From: Chryseobacterium turcicum
Lineage (GTDB): Bacteria; Bacteroidota; Bacteroidia; Flavobacteriales; Weeksellaceae
Length of the DNA: 64,000 nt
Direction of reading: 5' to 3'
Assembly (NCBI RefSeq): GCF_021010565.1
Contig: NZ_JAJNAY010000001.1
Coordinates: forward strand, 2,460,001-2,524,000
The notes under the pieces were generated by a model, which saw only the letters and a list, made by a program, of their open reading frames with translations, was not told the origin of the DNA and made no database searches. Shown piece after piece: positions 24,951-34,523 of the stretch. The translations under genes were made by a program, and so were the position numbers. Numbering within the stretch: position 1 is the stretch's first letter; every line of letters starts with the position of its first letter.

Positions 24951-26671
24951 TATCCCAAAATAATCCTTTAAAAAGATATGGCTATGTATATGATGGATTA
25001 AATAGACTGAAAGCAGGCTTTTATCAAAAGGCAGGTACTGAAGCATCCAAAGAATATTTTGAAAAAATAGAATATGATCTTAATGGCAACATTAAAAGGC
25101 TAAAAAGATCAGAAGGTACTCTTCAGAACGGTAGTATTGCCTTGCAAGTTGATAATCTAAAATATGATTATGTAGGAAACAGATTGACCAAAATTACAGA
25201 TGAGCAGGAAAATCCGTCAGGATATCCGTATTTTGTAAATCCAAATGATATTGAATATGACAATAATCAGGCTAATGGAAATGGCAATATGACCAAACAT
25301 TTAGATAAAGGTATTTCATCAATTCAGTATAATTATTTAAATTTACCAAAGCAGATTACTCAAAATACTCAGGTAACCAATTATCTTTACCGGGCAGACG
25401 GAGTAAAACTAAAGAAGCTCTTTGCAGATATTGAAACCAATTATCTGGATGGTTTTCAGTATAAAGCTTTGAAGCCATCGCAGGAAAATCCTGGTGGCTT
25501 GGTAGGCCCTGATGATATTGCGGTGATGAAACTGAGAATTATTCCAACATCAGAAGGATATTTTGATGCGGTTACAAATCAGTACATTTATAATTACACC
25601 GATCATTTAGGAAATATACGGTTGAGCTACACTGACACCAATAAAGATGGAATTATTCAGCCAAGACAATATTTCGTAAGTGAGTGTAGTGGTAATTGGA
25701 ATCCTCCATTTGAATTTCCTATATGTATAGATAACTGGAAACCAGGCGAGATTGTAGAAATTAACAATTACTATCCATTCGGATTGATGCATAATTATAC
25801 AACTACCACGCAGAATGCTTATCAATATAAGTACCAAGGACAGGAGTTGCAGGAAACAGGAATGTATATGTTTAAGTACAGAACATATATGCCTGACACA
25901 GGTCGGTTTATTCAGTTAGACCCATTGACGGAAAAATTTCCTTACAATTCTACCTATGCTATTCAAGAGAATAAAATGGGCATGGGTATCGAATTAGAAG
26001 GTCTTGAATTACTTAAAACAAATTCCGGTTATTTTGCTATTAAAGGAAATCAAATGACTGTTAAACAAGCTCCCATCACACAAAGAGATTCCTTCGGAAG
26101 ACCATCTTTCAGAGCAGGAGATATTGGATTAACGACAAGCGGATATAATTCTAATGGTGCAAGAATTACGGACGGAGCAACTGGGCTAAAACTTAATTCT
26201 TATAAATATAATGGTGCAACAGATTCAGAGCCAAAAATGGAGGGTTTAAATAGGGATAATTTACCTACTAATGTTTGGTATAAAATGTATATTCCTGCTG
26301 CTGACAATGCGAGAAAAGCTGTAGGAGGTTTGAAAGAGCTAATAAAAAATGCAAAAATGGCTTTAGACATTCCTGAAGCAATAAAAAGTACAAATGATTA
26401 TGTACAAGCAACAAAAGATGTAAACTCTGTTTTAGATCAAGCGGGAATTATGGGAGACGCTATCAACTATGTAGATTCGAGCGGGATAAAAATGGGTCCC
26501 CAAACTCGTAATGATGTTGTTAATTTTGTTTTTGATGGAACCCTACCTCCGGGAACAGATACACAAAACGGTCTTATTATTCAGAATGGAACTTCAATAT
26601 TAAATTCTAATAGTATACCTGTTCGTCCTACCCCCGAACAAATTAATCAGAAAAAAATAGATAATTTATAA
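24951..26671 (+). pseudogene. Displaced RHS C-terminal half with unique toxin-like tip (5'-truncated)
   Basis: From about 24951 this frame aligns with residues 613 onward of the full RHS protein at 39611 ([54 protein letters not shown]). The N-terminal 600 residues, signal peptide and any ATG are absent; the only start is a TTG at 24920 in unrelated sequence. The core ends at MPDTGRFIQLDPLTEKFPYN, and the last 250 residues are a unique domain with no motif I recognise (ending PVRPTPEQINQKKIDNL). A lipoprotein follows after 15 bp, as expected for toxin and immunity. Probably silent unless recombined into an intact RHS gene. Confidence 0.8.
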
Positions 26672-26686
26672 ATATATTCCACAGTC

Positions 26687-27136
26687 ATGAAGATAATTAA
26701 ATTTACAATTATATTACTTATTTTCTTTAGTACCAGTTGTGTAAACAAAAAAAATAAGGATGAGCAACAAATAAAAGAAACTGTTCAGGAATTTTGGAAA
26801 AAAGCTAAAATAAATGATTTTGAAGGCTATAAAAAGTTAGTCGAGGATCCTGATGTTTTTTTAGGATCAATGCAGGCAGAACTTAATTTTATTCATAAAA
26901 ATTATGATCAAATAAATCCTAATGATATACTTTTAAAGAATATTAAGGTAAAAGATACAAGTATTGCAGGACCTAATGTGCATCAAAAATATGTACAGTA
27001 TATAATAAAAAAAGAAAATGACAGTAATTATCTGAAAAAACCTTTAATTATTACATTATTATTTTATAAACCCGTGGGATATAATAAAATATTTAATAGG
27101 AAAATATTACAAAACCATATAGGATGGGATAAATAA
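26687..27136 (+). CDS. Small lipoprotein, candidate immunity protein of the displaced RHS tip
   Basis: A 149-aa protein with a lipoprotein signal (FTIILLIFFSTSC, Cys about residue 18), followed by a charged linker and a compact mixed helix/strand domain. It starts with KETVQEFWKKAKINDFEGYKKL, reminiscent of NTF2-like folds. It begins 15 bp after the RHS tip stop and is followed by a strong terminator. No homology is recognised; the immunity role is inferred from position, size and from similar genes after each tip at 43183-47780. Confidence 0.6.
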   Translation: MKIIKFTIILLIFFSTSCVNKKNKDEQQIKETVQEFWKKAKINDFEGYKKLVEDPDVFLGSMQAELNFIHKNYDQINPNDILLKNIKVKDTSIAGPNVHQKYVQYIIKKENDSNYLKKPLIITLLFYKPVGYNKIFNRKILQNHIGWDK

Positions 27137-27148
27137 AAATCCCTCCCG

Positions 27149-27204
27149 CACGATTGTATCGTGTAGCAGATAAATAAAAACCCTCGCAAAATGCGAGGTT
27201 TTTT
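27149..27204. terminator. Double hairpin with Rho-independent terminator, intact copy
   Basis: First stem CACGAT/ATCGTG (27149-27163), then AGATAAATAAAAA, then CCTCGCA/TGCGAGG (27182-27198) and TTTTTT. It ends the tip/immunity pair and faces the minus-strand XRE gene. The same element, but cut in the second hairpin, occurs at 46270-46326. Confidence 0.85.
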
Positions 27205-27207
27205 GTT

Positions 27208-27576
27208 TTATAGTGCAGCTACATTTTTATTAAAGAAGTCTTTAAATTTTTTCTTTGTAAGCATTGTTTCTACAATCTTAAAGACGGTTGTTTTATCTTC
27301 TTCGTCTAATTGCTGAATAAGTTGCATTTGTTCAATGGTATTTTTATCATCAAAAGTTACTTCATTAGGAATCTCTCCCTCAAAGTTTACTAGATCGTCG
27401 ATAGTCATATTAAAAAATCTTGCAATTTTTCCCACAGCTTCAATAGATAAATCTCTGTCATCTGTCTCTACTCTGGAGTAATTAGAACGATGCATTGCAA
27501 TTAAATCCGCAATCGCTTGTTGAGTTAAACCCTTTTCCTCACGTATTTTTTTTATGTTTTTGCCGATGTGTTGCAT
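27208..27576 (-). CDS. XRE-family helix-turn-helix regulator
   Basis: A 122-aa DNA-binding protein with a Cro/C1-type HTH at residues 4-62 (NIKKIREEKGLTQQAIADLI, SNYSRVETDDRDLSIEAVGK, FFNMTIDDLVNF) and a helical C-terminus (QLDEEDKTTVFKIVETMLTKKK). This form is common in Bacteroidota mobile regions. An IS5-family element begins 50 bp upstream of its start and may have altered its promoter. Confidence 0.9.
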   Translation of the reverse strand: MQHIGKNIKKIREEKGLTQQAIADLIAMHRSNYSRVETDDRDLSIEAVGKIARFFNMTIDDLVNFEGEIPNEVTFDDKNTIEQMQLIQQLDEEDKTTVFKIVETMLTKKKFKDFFNKNVAAL

Positions 27577-27625
27577 ATGATAAACTTTACACGAAGTTAT
27601 CTAAAAAGCACAAATTATACAATAT

Positions 27626-28909
27626 AAGACCATTGCACGGTGAAACTTCAGAAACAATATACCTAATACATTGTTTATCAATTAAATAATATGTATTTTC
27701 AGGTTATGAAAATAGAGAAGTCTCCAAGTTTTGCAGATACCATTTGCGATTTACGAGTTCGGAAAATAAAAAGTGTTTTTTTCACTCAGATTGATGTTTT
27801 AATCGATTGGGGATTGATTAGCAACATCATCAATAAATATTATGCTAAGGGTAATAATGTGGTTGGAAATCCAAGCTACGATGGACTTTTGCTTTTCAAA
27901 ATGAGTCTATTACAGATGTGGTATGGTTTGAGTGATTATGAAGTTGAAGAACGTATTAATGATTCGATATCTTTCAGTAAATTTTGTGGTTTAACATTGG
28001 AACAAACATCTCCTGATCATAGTACTTTGAGTAGGTTTAGAAGCAGAATGACTGAGAAAAAAGGCTGCGAAAAATTATTAAAAGAGTTTAATCGACAACT
28101 GGAAAAACATCAAATCATTGTTAAAACAGGAGCTATTGTGGACGCTTCTGTGATTGATACCCCATTGAAACCGAAAGGAAAATCGAGTTATGAAGCTGCG
28201 GAAGACCGAAAAGAAGATGAGAGATCGGAGGGGAATTTGGAGAAAGAAAAGGCAGAAAAAATATCATTAAAAATCTTAAAACCCAGTGTAGATACCGATG
28301 CAAGTTGGATTAAGAAAGCTGGAAAACTTCGCTATGGTTACAAAAAGCATCACGTTACCGATGAAAATGGGTTAGTTTTAGGAATTTTAACAACATCAGC
28401 AAATGTGAATGAGATTTCGAATTTAGAAGAAGTTTTGGCGACAGCGGATTTACCAAAAGGGACTATAATTTATGGTGACAAAGGCTATCAATCCTCAAAA
28501 AATGAAGAATTATTAAAAAAGAAAAATCTCAAGAACAGAATTCTAAAAAAGCAAAAAAGAACAAACCATTGAGCGAAATCGAAAGGAAATTTAATAAATT
28601 ATGTGGCAAAGTTCGTTACAAAGTAGAACGTACTTTTGGTAGTATTCGGCGTTGGTTTAATGGTGGTACAGCACGATACAAAGGAATTAAAAAGATGCAT
28701 GCGCAGAATTTATTAGAAGGTTTAGCCTATAATTTATATCGAAGTCCAGCCATAATTATGCCTAATGCTCTAAAAAACGAGAAATAGTACGTGAAACAAA
28801 CAGAAAAAAGCACTTTATCTACAAAATAAACAAAAAATTAAGACCAAATTAAAAATTAAACTTCGAAAAATTTATAATATTTGATGATGTTTAATTGTGC
28901 AACGGTCTT
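27626..28909 (+). mobile_element. IS5-family insertion sequence with terminal repeats and 5-bp target duplication
   Basis: The left end AAGACCATTGCACGGTGAAAC and the right end, read in reverse as AAGACCGTTGCACAATTAAAC, are imperfect inverted repeats. AATAT flanks both sides (27621-27625 and 28910-28914), a plausible target-site duplication. The body contains one transposase gene split by a frame change at an A-run. The intact ends suggest a recent insertion between the XRE gene and the primase remnant. Confidence 0.85.
27706..28787 (+). pseudogene. IS5-family transposase split by a frameshift at an A-run
   Basis: The first part (from MKIEKSPSFADTICDLRVRK) has the family N-terminus, LSRFRSRM, the first catalytic Asp in VDASVIDTPLKPKGK, GYKKHHVTDENG, and the second Asp in YGDKGYQS; it stops at 28570-28572. 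The second part, in the -1 frame, has KVERTFGSIRRWFNGG with the catalytic Glu and ends at 28787. The switch falls at CTAAAAAAG (six A at 28545-28550): one more A, or a -1 slip on A-AAA-AAG, would join KK-AKKNKPLSEIERKF. Either a 1-bp loss or frameshift expression is possible. An ATG at 27691 would add five residues. Confidence 0.85.
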
Positions 28910-28940
28910 AATATGTGTTAAATTAATAAAATAAATGTTG

Positions 28941-28968
28941 TTGAAATGATACTTTTATTTTACTTTTG
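28941..28968 (+). promoter_or_regulatory. Bacteroidota promoter upstream of the primase remnant
   Basis: TTG (28941-28943), 17-bp spacer, TACTTTTG (28961-28968): a full match to the TTG/TAnnTTTG architecture, 32 bp before the ATG at 29001. Confidence 0.6.
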
Positions 28969-29000
28969 TAATGTATCAAAATAACACAACATAAGCTTTT

Positions 29001-29150
29001 ATGGAAATCTCCGCAATCAAAGAACGTTTAAGTTTATCCGAAGTTCTGCAACATTACAGTTTACAACCTAAAAACTCGATGCTGAAATGTTTTATGCACG
29101 AAGACAAAACGGCAAGTGGATATGCAAATAAAAAATCCAGTATAAGTTAA
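29001..29150 (+). pseudogene. N-terminal fragment of a CHC2-zinc-finger primase/toprim gene
   Basis: The ATG at 29001 opens MEISAIKERLSLSEVLQHYS, then LKCFMHEDKTAS, matching the start of the CHC2 zinc finger of mobile-element primases (Cys and His of the finger visible). After residue 45 or so it runs into an IS3-type end and stops at 29148-29150, so about 90 percent of the gene is missing. Such primases support replication of transferred single strands in mobile elements. A well-formed promoter remains upstream. Confidence 0.65.
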
Positions 29151-29444
29151 GCAGCATTTTTACAAATTTAGTTTTGATTGTTAAATTCTTCTATCGTTTG
29201 GTAATTCAGGGTGCTATGACGTCTTTTTTTGTTGTACCAGATTTCTATGTATTCGAAAACTTCCAGCTCCATTTTTTCTTTTGTAATGAGCTTGTTACTA
29301 TAAATGAGTTCCGTTTTTAATGATTTGAAAAAACTTTCAGCCACTGCATTATCCCAACAATTTCCTCTGCGGCTCATACTTCTTGTGACGTTATAAAAAT
29401 CTAATGTATTTACAAATTTTTTGCTTGCATATTGAACATGGATA
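29137..29444 (-). pseudogene. IS3-family orfB transposase, 3' fragment with one IS end
   Basis: On the minus strand the frame reads HVQYASKKFVNTL, MSRRGNCWDNAVAESFFKSL, the standard IS3/IS150 signature with the catalytic Glu, and ends YNKKRRHSTLNYQTIEEF with its stop at 29168. Everything upstream of the HVQYASKKF segment is gone. TCCAGTATAAGTTAAGCA at 29137-29154 is the outer IS end. The gene is interrupted at about 29444 by sequence shared with 34322. Confidence 0.85.
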
Positions 29445-29480
29445 TACTAATTTAATGTCCAGTAAAGGTTAAGCATAAAA
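29445..29480. repeat. Scar sequence shared with 34324-34365, containing an IS-end-like motif
   Basis: GGATATACTAATTTAATGTC followed by CAGTAAAGGTTAAGCATAAA recurs at 34324 with two differences. Its second half resembles the IS3 outer end at 29137 (CCAGTATAAGTTAAGCA). It marks the left boundary of the older cassette copy here and the right boundary of its cut RHS gene at 34320. From 29480 to 29600 I see nothing else. Confidence 0.6.
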
Positions 29481-29620
29481 CCTTAATTTTAACATATGAA
29501 ACGCAAGCAAAAATTTATGATAATGCTTTTCTTTACTCAATCAATATTTAATATCTCAATTTAATCATTATATTCTTACAATTTATCTAATTCTCATAGC
29601 GTTTTATTACACTAAAAATA

Positions 29621-29657
29621 TCACGTCAAGTTTTGACGTGATTGATATTTACATTTG
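29621..29657 (+). promoter_or_regulatory. Perfect 9-bp palindrome overlapping a promoter, copy 1
   Basis: TCACGTCAA and TTGACGTGA around GTT (29621-29641), then the -7 box TACATTTG at 29650-29657. The block from about 29613 to the ATG at 29756 is almost identical to 34381-34524 before the intact cassette. The palindrome covers the expected -33 region, so a regulator bound there would block or recruit polymerase. The binding protein is unknown. Confidence 0.65.
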
Positions 29658-29755
29658 TCACATTAATATGATAATACTCATATTAAATCTAAAATAAGAG
29701 ATTATAAAATTATTTAAAAAGCATTAAATTCGCAATCAAAATTAATAACCAAATC

Positions 29756-30797
29756 ATGAAAAAACTCTACATGAGCGCATTCATTATATGCACAACTGCT
29801 GTACTGTATGCTCAGGATGTTGTATGGCAGAAAGATATTAAATCTTCTACTCAGGATTTTCTTTCACAAGTCACCACAACAATAGACCAACAGTATCTTA
29901 TAACAGGAAGCTCTATTCAATCTAAAAAAATAACTTCGGATAATAAACAGAACAACGGCTACGATTTTCATTTAGTTAAATTGAATCAGCAAGATGAAGA
30001 AGTCTGGGAAAAAAATTTCTCGGGACAGAATCATGGTTTTTACTTCATCCGGATATATTATCGGGGGAGAATCGAGATCTGAAAAGTCAGGAAACAAAAC
30101 CGTTGGCATTGAAGAAGGAACCGATGTTTGGTTGATTTCTTTAAACACAAAAGGCGACCAACAGTGGCAAAAATCTTACAATTTTAAAAACCGTGATATT
30201 CTGATGGGAATGAATGTCATCAGCGGAAAACCATCAACTGACAACTGACAATCATCAACTAAAGGCATCTTACTCGGAGGTTACACTCAGGCAGAAGGAA
30301 GAATAGAAGCCGATGATGAAACATTCTGGATGATGTACATTGATAATGACGGGAAAGAGCAATGGCGAAAACATGTAAAAGGAGAATCTAGAAAGAAAGA
30401 AGAACGGCTTTCTGACCTGAAAATGAATAAGGATGGTTCTATTGTTTTAGCAGGAACTAGTGCTGAAGAATTAGGTAAAGAGAACTGGAAGATTGTGAAA
30501 TTGGGCGATCAACAAATTGATCAGTTGATAGAAAAACAGAATATTAAGATTTATCCTAATCCGGTATCAGACTACGCTTATGTTGAAATAGGATTTGACT
30601 CTTCGACAAGCTCAGAGCAAGGTTTTAAGGAAGCAGACATCACCCTTTATGATATGGGTGGTAGACAGCTTCAGAGCTTGAAAACAAAGAATAAGATAAC
30701 CAAAATAAATACGCAGAGTTTGATTCAGGGAGCGTATCTGATTGTGATAAAAACAGATACTGAGAAAACTGCGAATGCTAAATTGATAAAGAAATAA
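29756..30797 (+). pseudogene. Broken copy of the T9SS-sorted protein of the RHS cassette
   Basis: The first 96 codons match the intact gene at 34524 (MKKLYMSAFIICTTAVLYAQ, WQKDIKSSTQDFLSQV). At about 30033 an internal deletion of roughly 590 bp, compared with the intact copy, joins FSGQNH to MVFTSSGYIIGG in another frame. A second disruption at about 30222-30262 replaces the linker with heptamer-like sequence (CAACTGACAACTGACAAT) carrying a stop. The final part, with the T9SS type A sorting domain (IKIYPNPVSDYAYVEIGF), is intact to 30797. Confidence 0.9.
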
Positions 30798-33700
30798 TGA
30801 AAAAGATACATAATATATTTAAGATTGTACTGCTGCTATTTTACGGCTTTTATTTTTCACAATCGACAGGTTCTTCGGTAAGTAACCCTATGGATAATAT
30901 CAATCAAATGTATCCGGCTTCTCCAACTGTGAATAATTTGATGAAATTTGAAGAAACACCTACCAATAATTATACGGGAATTCCTGATATTAAAATTCCG
31001 ATTACCAGCCTGTCCACAAAATCTCCTAGTGTAAAGGTTAATGTATCATTAAATTACCATCCAAACACGGCAAAACCTGAAGATAAATCTTCGGAAGTAG
31101 GGCTTGGCTGGAGTTTGTTTGCAGGCGGGTCGATTTCCAGAACAGTCATGAATGGGCCTGATGGTGATGTTGTGATTCCAAATCTGCATCAGATACCAAA
31201 AACAGGGATTTATTATGATGAATTTTCCCCCGGCTCTCAAACTAATCTTACAAGAAAATTTTTGGACTCTCTTGAAACTGAAGGGGTATATGTTCCTATT
31301 GTAAAGTCGCCAACCTACAACAGCTTTTTGAATTTTGCATATAAAGCCTGTTATTTAAATTTATTTGATACGGAATATGATCTGTACCAATATAATTTCA
31401 TGGGGTATAGCGGCAGGTTCATTATTAAAAAAAATTCAAGCAATCAGTTGTATGTTCAAAAGCTTGACGAAAACAATCTAAAAATTGAAATTAGCTCACT
31501 GAACCCTAATAAAACATATGATGTCAGTAGATTTACCATAATTGATGAATTTGGAAATAAATATATTTTCAATGTTACGGAAGACTCGAAAATCACATCC
31601 TATAGTCATAGAATAGGATTTAATGGATATATTAGTGATAATATGTATAATATAGGAGCGGTTACATCTGCATTCCACTTAGGTGAGGTTCAAGATGTAT
31701 TGGGGGATACTTTGATAAAATTCAATTATTATCCTTTAAGCCCTGTTTTCTTTACGACCAATTCGAGTATTACAAGAAATAGTTCAACTCTGATTGAAAA
31801 TTCTTATACCTATCCCCATAATTTTGGAAATGTAATTCCTGCAGCACAAGAATTTTCTACCAACAGTATCAATACTCAAACAAGACTGTTGAAAGATATA
31901 GAAATAGTAGGCCGTGGAAAAATTAACCTTTCCTATCTCCAGAGCAGGATAGATACCAATTATAGCAACCCCAACCAACTCAATAAACTTGATTATATTC
32001 AGATACTGAGCCCGGCGGGAAACATTATGGATACCTATAAATTCAATTATTCCAATTTCAGTTTTGATTTACACAACATGCAGGAATACCGTTTGAAATT
32101 GGATAACATAAGTGTTTTTGATGCTTTACAACAAAAAAAATATGATTATCAATTGAATTATACGAGCAATATACCATTATCCTCTTCAAAACTGAATATA
32201 GATCATTGGGGCTGGTTTAATTGTATTAAGCCTACCGATAATACTCTTTTGAGTAGAAATCCGTCTCCTGCCTGTATGAAATATAATATCTTAGAGAGCA
32301 TCAAATTACCTACAGGGGGAATACAGAAATATGATTTTGAAAGCAATACCTATTCATTTATTGGTTCTGAACCGGCTGATATCTATGATAACCCGGATAA
32401 TTGGGATGCTAACAGTTATATGACGACCCATAGCGGATCTCAGCAAAACGTAAAGAATTATTTCTTCTCGTTGTCTGGCGTGCGCCAAATGGAGATTAGT
32501 TTTCCGGATCTTGAGGATAACTATAATATTAGAAACAATACCTGGACATTTAGTATTTATAAAAAAGTGGGGAATGTCTACAATCTCATTACGATTATTG
32601 GACCAACAGTTGATCCAGATCCTGATTATCCAGCATATCATCTGAGAAATTTAGAGGCAGGTGATTATTATACAACATTCCAGGTTATTTCAAATACCAG
32701 CTATGTTAATTATGGCCAGATAAAAATATTGGCAGAGTTTAAAGAAAAGAAAAGTACAAATCTTATCCAATATGTAAACGGAGGCGGTATCAGGATCAAG
32801 AATATCAGCTATTATACAGATGAAAATATTTCTGTGCCTGCAAAATCAATAAACTTTGACTATAATAATATTGAGAACGGTCAGGAAATTTCTGGGGCTT
32901 TAATTTATCCGAAACCGCTGCACAATTATTTTTACGAATATAGTAACATTTTTACGGGTTCGGCGGGATCTTTAGGTTTTGATAAAGCATATACGATACT
33001 CTCTTCCGACAATTTTATTCCCGTTCAAAAAACACAGGGGGCAGATGTCGGGTACAAAAATGTATCAGTTTCAGAATTAAATAAAGGGAAAACTGTTTAC
33101 ACTTATACGTATCCTGAAGATACTCCAAACGCTATATTTCCGTCATCTTTTGCCCCTCCGTTTATATCATATCCGAATTTTGATTTTAAAAGAGGACTTT
33201 TAGTCAAAGAAAGAAAAGTAGATGTATTCAATAATGATTTATCTATTAGTGATAATGTACATCAGCTTCGTTCTGTTTATAAATATACAGGAATCAAGTT
33301 CCAGTATCCGGATTCGCCTTACAAAGAGTTTACAACAGCTGGTGCATTTATGAGTTATGAACACTATCGTCAAATATGCACAAGTGGTGGTATCCCTGGT
33401 CCAAATTGTAATTTCTATCAAGATCCCAAAATTTTTGTCAGCCTGGAAGTGGTAGGAAAAGCCAATATGACTAATTCTGTTTCAAAAGACTATAATAACG
33501 GAAGTTATATCCAAACAGTTAACAATATTTTATTTAATGCGAGAGACCTTCCGATTAAGAAAGAAACGATTCTTCCATCTCAGGAAATTAATGAGACCCT
33601 TTACTCTTATGCCCATGAAAAAGGAAATACAAGATTAATTAATGCTAATATCATTGGAATTCCTCTTGAAACATCTATTATTAAAAAACAAAATATTACT

Positions 33701-34228
33701 GATCCAGGGAAGGTACTTTCAAAAATAGAAACAAAATATGACAATCCTTCCAACTTGTTCCCAAGTTCAGTGTTATCTTATGATTTCAATAATGTTGCTC
33801 AAACCGAAGTCACTTATGATCAATATGATTCCAAGGGGAATTTAGTGCAGTACACAACCAAAGACGGTATTCCTACAGCAATCATTTGGGGATATAATTC
33901 TGCTCAGCCTATTGCTAAAGTTACAGGTGTTCCTTATTCCGTTGCCGGTAGTTTGGCAGCAGAGATTATCACTGCCTCTGATGCTGATATTAACGCAACT
34001 ACAGAGCAGACTTTAATAGACAAACTAGATGTATTCAGAAAACAGTCTGCATTTCTCAATGCCCAAGTAACGACATATACTTACGACCCTTTGATTGGAG
34101 TAACAAGCATCACTCCACCGTCAGGAATAAGAGAAGTTTATAAATATGATTCTGCCAACAGGTTAGAAAGTATCAAAGACATTAACGGTAAACTGTTAAA
34201 AGAATTCAAATACAACTACAAACACTAA
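30797..34228 (+). CDS. Large secreted YD-repeat protein preceding RHS (cassette copy 1)
   Basis: A 1143-aa exported protein; signal peptide about residues 1-21 (IFKIVLLLFYGFYFSQ). The N-terminal part has YPASPTVNNLMKFEETPTNNYTGIPDIKIPI and GLGWSLFAGGSISRTV, typical of the Bacteroidota proteins encoded directly before DUF6443 RHS genes and reminiscent of SpvB/TcaC-like shells. The last 200 residues carry YD/RHS-type strands (GNLVQYTTKDGIPTAIIWGY, YTYDPLIGVTSITPPSG, KYDSANRLESIKD). It may form part of the shell around the toxin protein. The A of its ATG is the last base of the preceding TAA. The RHS gene that should follow is reduced to 27 codons. Confidence 0.75.
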   Translation: MKKIHNIFKIVLLLFYGFYFSQSTGSSVSNPMDNINQMYPASPTVNNLMKFEETPTNNYTGIPDIKIPITSLSTKSPSVKVNVSLNYHPNTAKPEDKSSEVGLGWSLFAGGSISRTVMNGPDGDVVIPNLHQIPKTGIYYDEFSPGSQTNLTRKFLDSLETEGVYVPIVKSPTYNSFLNFAYKACYLNLFDTEYDLYQYNFMGYSGRFIIKKNSSNQLYVQKLDENNLKIEISSLNPNKTYDVSRFTIIDEFGNKYIFNVTEDSKITSYSHRIGFNGYISDNMYNIGAVTSAFHLGEVQDVLGDTLIKFNYYPLSPVFFTTNSSITRNSSTLIENSYTYPHNFGNVIPAAQEFSTNSINTQTRLLKDIEIVGRGKINLSYLQSRIDTNYSNPNQLNKLDYIQILSPAGNIMDTYKFNYSNFSFDLHNMQEYRLKLDNISVFDALQQKKYDYQLNYTSNIPLSSSKLNIDHWGWFNCIKPTDNTLLSRNPSPACMKYNILESIKLPTGGIQKYDFESNTYSFIGSEPADIYDNPDNWDANSYMTTHSGSQQNVKNYFFSLSGVRQMEISFPDLEDNYNIRNNTWTFSIYKKVGNVYNLITIIGPTVDPDPDYPAYHLRNLEAGDYYTTFQVISNTSYVNYGQIKILAEFKEKKSTNLIQYVNGGGIRIKNISYYTDENISVPAKSINFDYNNIENGQEISGALIYPKPLHNYFYEYSNIFTGSAGSLGFDKAYTILSSDNFIPVQKTQGADVGYKNVSVSELNKGKTVYTYTYPEDTPNAIFPSSFAPPFISYPNFDFKRGLLVKERKVDVFNNDLSISDNVHQLRSVYKYTGIKFQYPDSPYKEFTTAGAFMSYEHYRQICTSGGIPGPNCNFYQDPKIFVSLEVVGKANMTNSVSKDYNNGSYIQTVNNILFNARDLPIKKETILPSQEINETLYSYAHEKGNTRLINANIIGIPLETSIIKKQNITDPGKVLSKIETKYDNPSNLFPSSVLSYDFNNVAQTEVTYDQYDSKGNLVQYTTKDGIPTAIIWGYNSAQPIAKVTGVPYSVAGSLAAEIITASDADINATTEQTLIDKLDVFRKQSAFLNAQVTTYTYDPLIGVTSITPPSGIREVYKYDSANRLESIKDINGKLLKEFKYNYKH

Positions 34229-34236
34229 CCCAAATC

Positions 34237-34320
34237 ATGAAAAAAATAATCATCCCAATAAGTGCATTGTTTGTAGTAGGGTTTTCCCATGCGCAGACTT
34301 TGAATTTAAGTTCAAACTAG
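34237..34320 (+). pseudogene. First 27 codons of a deleted RHS gene (cassette copy 1)
   Basis: MKKIIIPISALFVVGFSHAQ then TLNLSS, nearly identical to the start of the intact RHS gene at 39611, including the 8-bp spacing to the upstream gene. It ends at TAG (34318-34320), immediately before the scar sequence also found at 29445. The other 1160 codons are absent. Confidence 0.9.
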
Positions 34321-34388
34321 AATTGGATATACTAATTTAATGTCCAGTAAAAGTTTAGCATAAAACCCTCATTTCTTCATTAAAAATA

Positions 34389-34425
34389 TCACGTCAAGTT
34401 TTGACGTGATTGATATTTACATTTG
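34389..34425 (+). promoter_or_regulatory. Perfect 9-bp palindrome overlapping a promoter, copy 2
   Basis: TCACGTCAA/TTGACGTGA (34389-34409) and TACATTTG (34418-34425), 99 bp before the ATG of the intact cassette at 34524. Sequence is conserved with copy 1 at 29621 throughout the leader, so both cassettes were under the same control. The leader of about 90 nt carries no further strong structure. A copy of the 29445 scar lies just upstream at 34324-34365. Confidence 0.65.
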
Positions 34426-34523
34426 TCACATTAATATGACAATACTCATATTAAATCTAAAATAAGAGATTATATAATTCATTCGAAAACATTAAATTCG
34501 CAATCAAAATTAATAACCAAATC

